DNA of 64,000 bases from Polaribacter sp. BM10 (GTDB taxonomy: Bacteria; Bacteroidota; Bacteroidia; Flavobacteriales; Flavobacteriaceae). Made by a program: the position numbers and the translations under genes. This document shows, piece by piece, positions 16,816 to 23,413 of the stretch (its first letter is position 1; each line of letters starts with the position of its first letter). The stretch spans positions 2,624,001 through 2,688,000 of the forward strand of contig NZ_CP019704.1 of NCBI RefSeq assembly GCF_002005425.1, given 5' to 3'. Under the pieces are notes generated by a model. The model saw only the letters and a list, made by a program, of their open reading frames with translations. It made no database searches and was not told the origin of the DNA.

Positions 16816-18273
16816 TTGAGTTTATTTAAAAACATATCTTTAAGAATACGTATTTTCTTATCGATGATTTTGTTGGTGCTGCTGGCATCAGTATTAATTC
16901 TGGTGGTTACTGTTTATCAATACGACGAGCAAACAAAAGATTATAATATACAAAGGTTTGAGCGTAAAGAAGCCATTGCCAAAAAAACCATAGAATTAGA
17001 GCTTACAAATAAAACTACGTATGCTGTAAAAACAGAAAATCTTCCAAAAATTTTTCAGAATAGAATTTACGAAATTTCATCTATAAATAAATTAAACATT
17101 ACTATTTATGACTTAGAAGGTAAGATGCTAAAAACCTCTTTTGGTAACGCTTTCGAAAAGATAGATAATACGCCTTTAACAGATTTTATTGTAACCGAAT
17201 TGGCTCAAAATTCGAATCATAGAATTTTTAAAAACAAACAAATTGATGGTACAGGATATCAAACATCATATTCTTATATCACAGATCCAAAATTTAAAAG
17301 AATTGGTATTTTAGAATTACAATTTACTCAAGACAATTCAGAAATAGAACACGAGTTAAAAGAATTTATTTACAGGTTAAGTTTGGTGTACGCACTAATG
17401 TTTTTAGTAGCAATATCTTTAGCTTATTTTTTATCTAGTTATATAACACGTTCTATTAAAACAATTTCAGACAAAATGCAGCAAACACGTTTAAATGAAA
17501 GAAACGAGAAAATTATATTAAACAAAGCAAGTTCAGAAATTGAAGTTTTGGTTGCAGCTTATAATAATATGATTGATCAATTAGAAGAAAGTGCAGCAAA
17601 ATTAGCAAGAAGCGAGAGAGAACAAGCCTGGAGAGAAATGGCAAAACAAGTAGCTCACGAAATAAAAAATCCGTTAACACCAATGCGTTTATCGGTACAA
17701 AGTTTCGAGAGAAAATTTAATCCAGAAGACGAAAATATTAAAGAAAAATTAGCAGAATATAGTCAAACTTTAATTCAGCAAATAGATGTTATGAGTTCTA
17801 TTGCATCGGCATTTTCTGACTTTGCAAAAATGCCAACTCAGAAAAAAGAAGAAATAGAAGTAATTAGTGTTGTTAAGTTGGCCTTAGATATATTTAACGA
17901 AAAATCGATAAAATATCTTCCAGAAAACAAAGAATTATTTGCTTTTTTAGATAAAACCCAGTTAATTAGAATTGTAACTAATTTGGTTAAAAATGCTATA
18001 CAAGCTACAGAGAATGAAGAAAATCCGTTAATACAAGTCGAGGTTTTAGAGCATCAGAATAAAATAAAAATTGTTGTTTCTGATAACGGAAAAGGAATTT
18101 CTAATGATGTAAAAGATTTAATTTTCGAACCAAAATTTACCACAAAATCTAGCGGAATGGGATTAGGTTTAGCGATGATTAAAAATATTATAGAAGCATA
18201 CGATGGTAAAATATCTTTTACTTCTACTGAAGGTGAAGGAACTGTATTTACAGTAACCTTGCCAAAAAAATAA
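16816..18273 (+). CDS. NtrY-like sensor histidine kinase (orphan)
   Basis: 485 residues starting at TTG 16816, one base after the lipoprotein stop. Layout: TM1 (about 11-32), periplasmic sensor region (33-185), TM2 (about 189-208), HAMP (about 208-260), HisKA with phospho-acceptor His281 in VAHEIKNPLTPMRLS, and HATPase with N box NLVKNAIQAT, G1 SDNGKGIS and G2 SSGMGLGLAM. The HEIKNPLTP box and short linker resemble NtrY-type kinases. No response regulator gene is adjacent, so the partner is elsewhere. Co-transcription with the lipoprotein suggests an envelope signal, though this is inference. Confidence 0.92.
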   Translation: MSLFKNISLRIRIFLSMILLVLLASVLILVVTVYQYDEQTKDYNIQRFERKEAIAKKTIELELTNKTTYAVKTENLPKIFQNRIYEISSINKLNITIYDLEGKMLKTSFGNAFEKIDNTPLTDFIVTELAQNSNHRIFKNKQIDGTGYQTSYSYITDPKFKRIGILELQFTQDNSEIEHELKEFIYRLSLVYALMFLVAISLAYFLSSYITRSIKTISDKMQQTRLNERNEKIILNKASSEIEVLVAAYNNMIDQLEESAAKLARSEREQAWREMAKQVAHEIKNPLTPMRLSVQSFERKFNPEDENIKEKLAEYSQTLIQQIDVMSSIASAFSDFAKMPTQKKEEIEVISVVKLALDIFNEKSIKYLPENKELFAFLDKTQLIRIVTNLVKNAIQATENEENPLIQVEVLEHQNKIKIVVSDNGKGISNDVKDLIFEPKFTTKSSGMGLGLAMIKNIIEAYDGKISFTSTEGEGTVFTVTLPKK

Positions 18274-18308
18274 AGACGAATTACAATTTAATAATAAATA
18301 TACATTAC

Positions 18309-19091
18309 ATGAATTTTGATAATATATTAGTTGAAAAATCAGCGGCTTTAGCCAAAGTAATTATTAACAGACCAAAAAAATTAAATGCCTTAAACAAAGC
18401 AACTATAGAAGAGTTGCATCTTGCTTTTAAAAGTTTAGATAACGATGCAAGTGTAAAAACAATTTTAGTAACTGGTAGCGGAGATAAAGCATTTGTTGCT
18501 GGAGCAGATATTTCTGAATTTTCTGACTTTTCTATTGAAGAAGGTGGTAGTTTGGCAAGAGCAGGACAAGAAATGTTATTCGATTTTGTAGAAAATTTAG
18601 CTACGCCAGTAATTGCTTTAGTAAATGGTTTTGCCCTTGGTGGTGGTTTAGAATTGGCAATGGCCTGTCATTTTAGAATTGCTTCTGATAATGCTAAAAT
18701 GGGATTACCAGAAGTTTCTTTAGGTGTAATACCAGGTTATGGTGGTACACAACGTTTACCGCAATTAGTAGGTAAAGGTAAAGCTATGGAAATGATTATG
18801 ACTGCCGGTATGATATCTGCAGAAGAAGCAAAGCAAAATGGTTTGGTTAATTATGTAACTACACAAGAAGAATTAATGCCTTTAGCAGAAAAATTGGCAT
18901 CTAAAATTTTAAGAAATTCATCTGTTGCAATAAGTGCAGCAATAAGTGCTGTAAATGCTAATTATAAAGATGGTGTAAATGGTTTTAATACAGAAATAGA
19001 AGCTTTTGGTAACTGTTTTGGTACAGAAGATTTTAAAGAAGGAACTACTGCTTTTTTAGAAAAAAGAAAAGCGAATTTTCCGGGAAAATAA
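18309..19091 (+). CDS. Enoyl-CoA hydratase/isomerase (crotonase) family protein
   Basis: 260 residues, the usual crotonase length. Visible are the oxyanion-hole region KAFVAGADISEF and GFALGGGLELAMACHF, with the two catalytic glutamates Glu115 (GGGLELA) and Glu135 (GLPEVSLGVIPGYGGTQRL). Both acids are present, which points to true enoyl-CoA hydratase activity (short-chain, beta-oxidation or 3-hydroxybutyryl-CoA type). It begins 35 bases after the kinase gene on the same strand and may be read through from it, but no functional link is evident. A bidirectional terminator follows. Confidence 0.93.
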   Translation: MNFDNILVEKSAALAKVIINRPKKLNALNKATIEELHLAFKSLDNDASVKTILVTGSGDKAFVAGADISEFSDFSIEEGGSLARAGQEMLFDFVENLATPVIALVNGFALGGGLELAMACHFRIASDNAKMGLPEVSLGVIPGYGGTQRLPQLVGKGKAMEMIMTAGMISAEEAKQNGLVNYVTTQEELMPLAEKLASKILRNSSVAISAAISAVNANYKDGVNGFNTEIEAFGNCFGTEDFKEGTTAFLEKRKANFPGK

Positions 19092-19110
19092 ATTTAAAAA
19101 AATAGCATAA

Positions 19111-19140
19111 AAAAAGCGAACCAATCAAGGTTCGCTTTTT
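19111..19140. terminator. Bidirectional terminator between crotonase gene and exported-protein gene
   Basis: AAAAAGCGAACC / GGTTCGCTTTTT stem with a 6-base loop, A-run on the left and T-run on the right. Confidence 0.9.
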
Positions 19141-19185
19141 GCATCAAATTATAGCAGTAATCTGATGAAACAATTAACTAAATTT

Positions 19186-19770
19186 TTATAGATTAAAATC
19201 TTGTTCGTAAGATCTATTATCACTTTTTATAACCACTTTGTAGTCTCCTTTTATTTCTTTTGATACTTTATAAACTCTACTTAATACATCTTCTGTATTT
19301 GTAACAGTTTCAGAAAAAATAATTTCGTTTTCGTAGTATAATTCTACTTTTACTGGCTCATTGTCAAATGTAATTTTAGATACATAAACTGTGTCGTCTT
19401 CTGCTCTAATTACTGGTTTAAAGATTGTTTTTTCGTCGTTAAAAGAAATTTCACCTTCGTTTACAGTAAAGTATTTTACTATTATTTCGAAATCTTTTTC
19501 TAATTCTGTAGTGTAATTTCCTTTTTCTAATTTAGATAAATCAAATATCTGAGAAAATGAACCTGTATTTTTAATTACCTGAGTATAAATTACTGTTCCG
19601 TTTTCGTTCTTTATAGATAAAGTATGTCCCTTTTTTACAGTTCTATATTCTAATCTTACTTTCTTTCCTTTTACAACGTCTATAGAGTTACTATTTACGT
19701 TTGCGTAGTTCATTAATGTTCCTAACATCATAACTACTACTACTAAGTACTTTTTAATTGTTGTTTTCAT
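19186..19770 (-). CDS. Exported protein with two beta-sandwich-like repeats, unknown function
   Basis: 194 residues, ATG at 19770. A signal peptide (about 1-24, MLGTLMNYANVN) precedes two similar halves: one with LSIKNENGTVIYTQVIKNTGSFSQ and LEKGNYTTELEKD, the other with VELYYENEIIFSETVTN and IKGDYKVVIKSDNRSYEQDFN. Each ends in a G-(N/D)-Y pattern like the last strands of fibronectin- or T9SS-tail-like sandwiches, but no sorting motif is present at the C-terminus. The gene is divergent from an AraC-family regulator, with a -7 element at 19800-19807 on the minus strand, and may be under that regulator's control. I do not recognise a named family. Confidence 0.75.
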   Translation of the reverse strand: MKTTIKKYLVVVVMMLGTLMNYANVNSNSIDVVKGKKVRLEYRTVKKGHTLSIKNENGTVIYTQVIKNTGSFSQIFDLSKLEKGNYTTELEKDFEIIVKYFTVNEGEISFNDEKTIFKPVIRAEDDTVYVSKITFDNEPVKVELYYENEIIFSETVTNTEDVLSRVYKVSKEIKGDYKVVIKSDNRSYEQDFNL

Positions 19771-19799
19771 TGTTTTTCATTTAATGATTATTAACACTA

Positions 19800-19807
19800 C
19801 AAATGTA
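19800..19807 (-). promoter_or_regulatory. -7 promoter element of exported-protein gene
   Basis: TACATTTG on the minus strand, 29 bases before the ATG at 19770. Confidence 0.5.
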
Positions 19808-19892
19808 TGACGGTTTTACAACCCCAAAAACATCAAAATTGATTAATATATATGCTAAATTATCATCACAAATACCAACTATTTCGTTGTAG

Positions 19893-19921
19893 GTTAATTT
19901 AGTGTACAATAAAGTTAATTT
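19893..19921. promoter_or_regulatory. Direct repeat GTTAATTT with 21-base period (AraC-type site candidate)
   Basis: GTTAATTT occurs at 19893-19900 and 19914-19921. A period of two helical turns in direct orientation just upstream of the araC-like promoter is how AraC-family dimers commonly bind. It lies in the divergent region shared with the exported-protein gene. Confidence 0.4.
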
Positions 19922-19948
19922 TATATATTTTATTACATTTAAGTGTTG

Positions 19949-19956
19949 TAATTTTG
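19949..19956 (+). promoter_or_regulatory. -7 promoter element of AraC-like gene
   Basis: TAATTTTG, 17 bases before the ATG at 19974. Confidence 0.55.
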
Positions 19957-19973
19957 TAGCTTAAATTATTTAA

Positions 19974-20843
19974 ATGAAAACAAAACCTACTTTAGAAAAA
20001 ATTACGCCAAGTTTTGGTAGTTCTTTGTTGGTTAAAAAACACGTACAGTTTTTAAAGGAGAATAAAGCATTTTGGCATTTTCATCCAGAAATAGAAATTG
20101 TATACGTTAATAAAGGAAAAGGTAAAAGACATATTGGTAACCATATAAGTTATTTTAATAATAGTCAATTAGTACTTATAGGTTCTAATTTACCACATTT
20201 AGGTTTTACAGATCGATTAACTACAAATGGTTCTGAAACCTTAATACAGTTTAAGCCAGATTTTTTAGGAGCAGAATTTTTTAAGATTCCAGAAATGATT
20301 GCTATTGATCAATTATTTGAGCGTGCAAAAAAAGGAATCCGTTTTAATATTGAAATTAAAAAGAGAATTGGAGCAAAAATAGAAGAGTTAGCAGATTTAG
20401 AAGGAGCAAGTAGAATTATTTCTTTTTTACATATTTTAAAAGAATTGGCTTTAACAGATGATTATACTATTTTAAATGCAGATGGTTTTGCTTTTGAAAC
20501 TCAACCGCAAGACAGCAGTAAGATTGATATTATATTTAAACATATTAACGAGAACTTTAATCAACATATAAGTTTAGATGAAATTGCTGGCTTAGTAAGT
20601 ATGACGGTTCCGGCGTTTTGTAGATTCTTTAAAAAAACAACCTCTAAAACTTTTACCAAGTTGGTAAATGAATATAGAGTTGTGCATGCAACAAAATTAT
20701 TATCAGAAAGTAATATGAGTATTACAGATATTTGTTTTGAGTGTGGTTTTAACAATTTTTCTCACTTTAATAAATTGTTTAAAGAATTTACGGGGAAATC
20801 TGCTTCAAAGTATAGAAGTGAAATGTTAAATTTAGTTCAGTAG
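19974..20843 (+). CDS. AraC-family transcriptional regulator with cupin sensor
   Basis: 289 residues. The N-terminal cupin (about 25-110; FWHFHPEIEIVYVNKGKGKRHIG, LVLIGSNLPHLG) is the ligand-binding half typical of sugar-responsive AraC proteins. The C-terminal part (about 185-285) holds the two helix-turn-helix motifs: HISLDEIAGLVSMTVPAFCR and SITDICFECGFNNFSHFNKLF, ending FTGKSASKYR. The ligand is unknown. The gene has its own promoter, is divergent from the exported-protein gene and has no obvious downstream partner. The roughly 190 bases after it (20844-21037) show no gene or clear terminator. Confidence 0.93.
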   Translation: MKTKPTLEKITPSFGSSLLVKKHVQFLKENKAFWHFHPEIEIVYVNKGKGKRHIGNHISYFNNSQLVLIGSNLPHLGFTDRLTTNGSETLIQFKPDFLGAEFFKIPEMIAIDQLFERAKKGIRFNIEIKKRIGAKIEELADLEGASRIISFLHILKELALTDDYTILNADGFAFETQPQDSSKIDIIFKHINENFNQHISLDEIAGLVSMTVPAFCRFFKKTTSKTFTKLVNEYRVVHATKLLSESNMSITDICFECGFNNFSHFNKLFKEFTGKSASKYRSEMLNLVQ

Positions 20844-21037
20844 AGAAAAAATTAGTTTAGAACTATAAATTTTTATCCGATTTCATCAAAATAATCAAAA
20901 TTAAGGATTTTAAAAGCTTTATTTGAGTTGAGTTTTATAATTGGGTTTGATAAAATAAAAACTTCTTTAAAAACCATTTTAAGGTGTTAAAAATTATAAG
21001 TTCTGATTATTGATTTTATATAAATTATAATTTTTAA

Positions 21038-21697
21038 TTATTTAACACCATTCCACTCTTCATAAAATTGTTTTAGAAAAGTTTCCATAAAAAGATGTCT
21101 TTCTGCAGCAATCTTTTTTCCAGACGTAGTATTCATCTTATCTTTTAAAAGTAAAAGTTTTTCATAAAAATGATTGATGGTTGGTGCGCTAGAGTTTTTA
21201 TATTCCTCTTTTGTCATATTTAAATTAGGAATAATTTCAGGGTCGTAAAGCGCTCTATTTTTAAAACCTCCATAATTAAAACATCTTGCAATACCAATGG
21301 CGCCAATTGCGTCTAATCTATCTGCATCTTGGACAACTTCTAATTCTTTAGAATTAAAATTGGCATTAGTATTTTCGAAAGAGTTTTTAAAAGAAATGTT
21401 ATTTATAATGTCTACAACGTGTTTAATGATTGTAGGTTCAACGTTTTGTTTTTTAAGAAAATCGTTTGCAACTTTGGGCCCTATTGTTTCGTCTCCGTTA
21501 TGAAATTTTGAATCTGCAATATCGTGTAATAAAGCTGCCAAAGACACAACAAAAACATCTACATTTTCTTCTTTAGAAATTAATATTGCATTTTTAAAAA
21601 CACGTTCTATATGAAACCAATCGTGCCCACCTTCTGCATTTTTTAATTCTTCTTTTACAAATGCAATTGTTGTTGTAATAATTTTTTCTTGATTCAT
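21038..21697 (-). CDS. HD-domain phosphohydrolase
   Basis: 219 residues, cytoplasmic. The metal site of the HD superfamily is visible: His29 (HDWFHIERVF), His58-Asp59 (ALLHDIADSKF) and the distal aspartate in VVQDADRLDAIGAIGIAR (Asp124/126). This organisation and length match the YedJ/YpgQ group, reported to act on nucleotides, although the substrate is not established for this protein. The ATG at 21697 lies three bases after the stop of the small membrane protein gene, so they are co-transcribed. Confidence 0.9.
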   Translation of the reverse strand: MNQEKIITTTIAFVKEELKNAEGGHDWFHIERVFKNAILISKEENVDVFVVSLAALLHDIADSKFHNGDETIGPKVANDFLKKQNVEPTIIKHVVDIINNISFKNSFENTNANFNSKELEVVQDADRLDAIGAIGIARCFNYGGFKNRALYDPEIIPNLNMTKEEYKNSSAPTINHFYEKLLLLKDKMNTTSGKKIAAERHLFMETFLKQFYEEWNGVK

Positions 21698-21700
21698 TTT

Positions 21701-21934
21701 TTATTTTCTAGAAGCTAATTCTGTTTTTATTTTTTTCATTTCTATAAACATATAGATGCTCATCGGTATAAAAAATAATGGTAAAAATGTATGAAAAGAC
21801 ATACCATTTTCTATAGTAGAAAATATTGAAAAGAAAATCATTAAAACAATTACAACACACTTTATTGCAAACATTTTTTTTTGAGTCTTTAGCTTTTTAG
21901 TAAGCTCTTGTTTAGTATATGTTGTAAATGCCAT
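21701..21934 (-). CDS. Small two-helix membrane protein, unknown function
   Basis: 77 residues. An N-terminal amphipathic, basic stretch (TYTKQELTKKLKTQKK) leads to two hydrophobic segments (about 22-40 and 48-66), and the protein ends in a charged KKIKTELASRK tail. It is separated from the HD phosphohydrolase by three bases, which is the main support for it being real and translated. I do not recognise a family; a membrane anchor or partner for the neighbouring hydrolase is only a suggestion. Confidence 0.65.
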   Translation of the reverse strand: MAFTTYTKQELTKKLKTQKKMFAIKCVVIVLMIFFSIFSTIENGMSFHTFLPLFFIPMSIYMFIEMKKIKTELASRK

Positions 21935-21955
21935 TTTAATAATTTTAGTAAAAAT

Positions 21956-21987
21956 AAAAAATCCATTCTTAATTAGAATGGATTTTT
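21956..21987 (-). terminator. Terminator after bacilliredoxin gene
   Basis: AAAAATCCATTCT / AGAATGGATTTTT stem with a 5-base loop. It lies just downstream of the bacilliredoxin stop and separates it from the next minus-strand pair. Confidence 0.85.
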
Positions 21988-22008
21988 GAATTCTTTAATA
22001 TAAGTTGC

Positions 22009-22419
22009 TTAACAAAATTCTTCGTATGCTTGCGCTAAATTTTGAGCAATCATTTGTGCAGATCTACCTTCTATATGGTGTCTTTCTAACATATGCACTA
22101 AATTACCATCTTTAAATAAGGCAATTGCTGGTGAAGAAGGAGGAAAAGGAACCATAAACTCACGTGCTTTTTGTGTAGATTCTTTTTCTACACCTGCAAA
22201 AACAGTTGTTAAGTTTGTCGGTGTTTTATCTGCTCCTAAAGATGCAATTGCACCTGGTCTTGCAGTACCAGCAGCACAACCACAAACAGAGTTAACCATT
22301 ACTAAAGTTGTACCTTCTTTAGACATTGCGTTTTCAACGTCTTCACTTGTATATAATGCTTCAAAACCAGCGTTAATTAACTCATCACGCATTGGTTTTA
22401 CTAATTCTTCTGGATACAT
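22009..22419 (-). CDS. BrxA/BrxB-family bacilliredoxin
   Basis: 136 residues, the standard length. The family's CGC motif is present (Cys46-Gly-Cys48 in VNSVCGCAAGTARPG), within a thioredoxin-like fold (PAIALFKDGNLVHMLERHHIEG), and a final Cys136 closes the protein. Bacilliredoxins remove bacillithiol from oxidised protein thiols; in Bacteroidota the same protein is common, and several members also make bacillithiol. A -7 element TATCTTTG lies at 22439-22446 on the minus strand. The gene is divergent from the TerB/DnaJ gene with a run of ATTGAT/ATCAAT half-sites between them. Confidence 0.94.
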   Translation of the reverse strand: MYPEELVKPMRDELINAGFEALYTSEDVENAMSKEGTTLVMVNSVCGCAAGTARPGAIASLGADKTPTNLTTVFAGVEKESTQKAREFMVPFPPSSPAIALFKDGNLVHMLERHHIEGRSAQMIAQNLAQAYEEFC

Positions 22420-22438
22420 AATTGTTTATTTTAAAGTA

Positions 22439-22446
22439 CAAAGATA
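22439..22446 (-). promoter_or_regulatory. -7 promoter element of bacilliredoxin gene
   Basis: TATCTTTG on the minus strand, 19 bases before the ATG at 22419. Confidence 0.6.
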
Positions 22447-22478
22447 AGTATTAGTTCAGTAAAATTCAACTTTATAGA

Positions 22479-22514
22479 TATTGATGTTTCAATGCATATA
22501 TCAATAAAATTGAT
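22479..22514. promoter_or_regulatory. Cluster of ATTGAT/ATCAAT half-sites in a divergent promoter region
   Basis: TATTGAT (22479-22485), ATCAATA (22500-22506) and ATTGAT (22509-22514) give two overlapping inverted repeats, one with a 14-base and one with a 3-base spacer. They lie midway between the two divergent -7 elements. A shared regulator site is possible, but AT-rich chance matches cannot be excluded. Confidence 0.3.
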
Positions 22515-22548
22515 GCACTAATTTTTGTCTTAAAAAATGTAGTTTTCA

Positions 22549-22556
22549 TATCTTTG
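22549..22556 (+). promoter_or_regulatory. -7 promoter element of TerB/DnaJ gene
   Basis: TATCTTTG, 20 bases before the ATG at 22577. Confidence 0.6.
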
Positions 22557-22576
22557 AAAACATACAAAAAAAGAAT

Positions 22577-23341
22577 ATGGGAAATTTTACAAAATGGTTA
22601 GGTGCGGGTTTAGGATTTACTTTTGGAGGGCCAATAGGTGCTGCAATTGGTTTTGCAATAGGTAGTTTTGTAGATGGTTTTTCTGAAGATGATTTAAAGC
22701 AAGAAAGAATAGATTACGAAAGGCAAAGAAATTCTGGTAAATCAAGAGGTGGTAATAATACACAGTCTGGAGATTTTGAAATGAGTTTACTTGTTTTAGC
22801 GTCTATTGTAATTAAATCTGATGGTAAAATAGACGAAAAAGAACTAGATTTTGTAAGAAATCAGTTTGTAAACATGTATGGTAAACAAAGAGCAAATAGT
22901 GCTTTTAAGTTGTTTAACGGTATTGTTAAAAAAGATATTTCTGCACGCCAAGTCTGTATTCAGATTAGGCAACACATGCCTCACGCATCTAGATTGCAAT
23001 TGATACATTTCTTATTTGGTATTGCGAAAGCAGATGGTTTTGTTACGGAAAGTGAAGTAGAAGAAATTAGAAAAATTGCAGGTTATTTATATATTAATGA
23101 TAAAGATTATATTTCTATAAAAGCAATGTTTTATGATGAGTCTGATAATGCATACAAAATTTTAGAAATTTCGAAATCTGTAACAGACGCTGAGGTTAAA
23201 AAGGCATATAGAAAAATGGTTAAAAAATACCATCCAGATAAATTACAAGACTTGGGTGAAGAGCATTTAAAAGGTGCAAATGAAAAATTTCAAAGGATAC
23301 AAGAAGCTTACGATCGAATAAAGAAAGAGAGAGGAATGTAA
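22577..23341 (+). CDS. TerB-DnaJ (DjlA-like) co-chaperone
   Basis: 254 residues in three parts. A Gly-rich hydrophobic N-terminus (about 5-33, LGAGLGFTFGGPIGAAIGFAIG) could insert in the membrane. A TerB-like helical domain follows (about 65-180; DGKIDEKELDFVRNQF and ADGFVTESEVEEIRKIA are its paired acidic motifs). A C-terminal J domain (about 189-254) carries the HPD tripeptide at 219-221 (KKYHPDKL), which stimulates DnaK ATPase. The order matches DjlA, a membrane co-chaperone linked to envelope stress. It stands alone on the + strand before the large surface locus. Confidence 0.92.
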   Translation: MGNFTKWLGAGLGFTFGGPIGAAIGFAIGSFVDGFSEDDLKQERIDYERQRNSGKSRGGNNTQSGDFEMSLLVLASIVIKSDGKIDEKELDFVRNQFVNMYGKQRANSAFKLFNGIVKKDISARQVCIQIRQHMPHASRLQLIHFLFGIAKADGFVTESEVEEIRKIAGYLYINDKDYISIKAMFYDESDNAYKILEISKSVTDAEVKKAYRKMVKKYHPDKLQDLGEEHLKGANEKFQRIQEAYDRIKKERGM

Positions 23342-23367
23342 AAGCTATCTATGTAAATAAAAATGCA

Positions 23368-23375
23368 TAAATTTG
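23368..23375 (+). promoter_or_regulatory. -7 promoter element upstream of surface locus gene 1
   Basis: TAAATTTG, 38 bases before the TTG start at 23414. Confidence 0.5.
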
Positions 23376-23413
23376 AACTTTATGTAATTAGAATCATCAT
23401 TTAAAAAACTAGT

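Noticed and set aside
20844..21037. Gap after the AraC gene as a possible small RNA
   Set aside because: AT-rich with no stem-loop plus T-run and no promoter element; nothing supportable.
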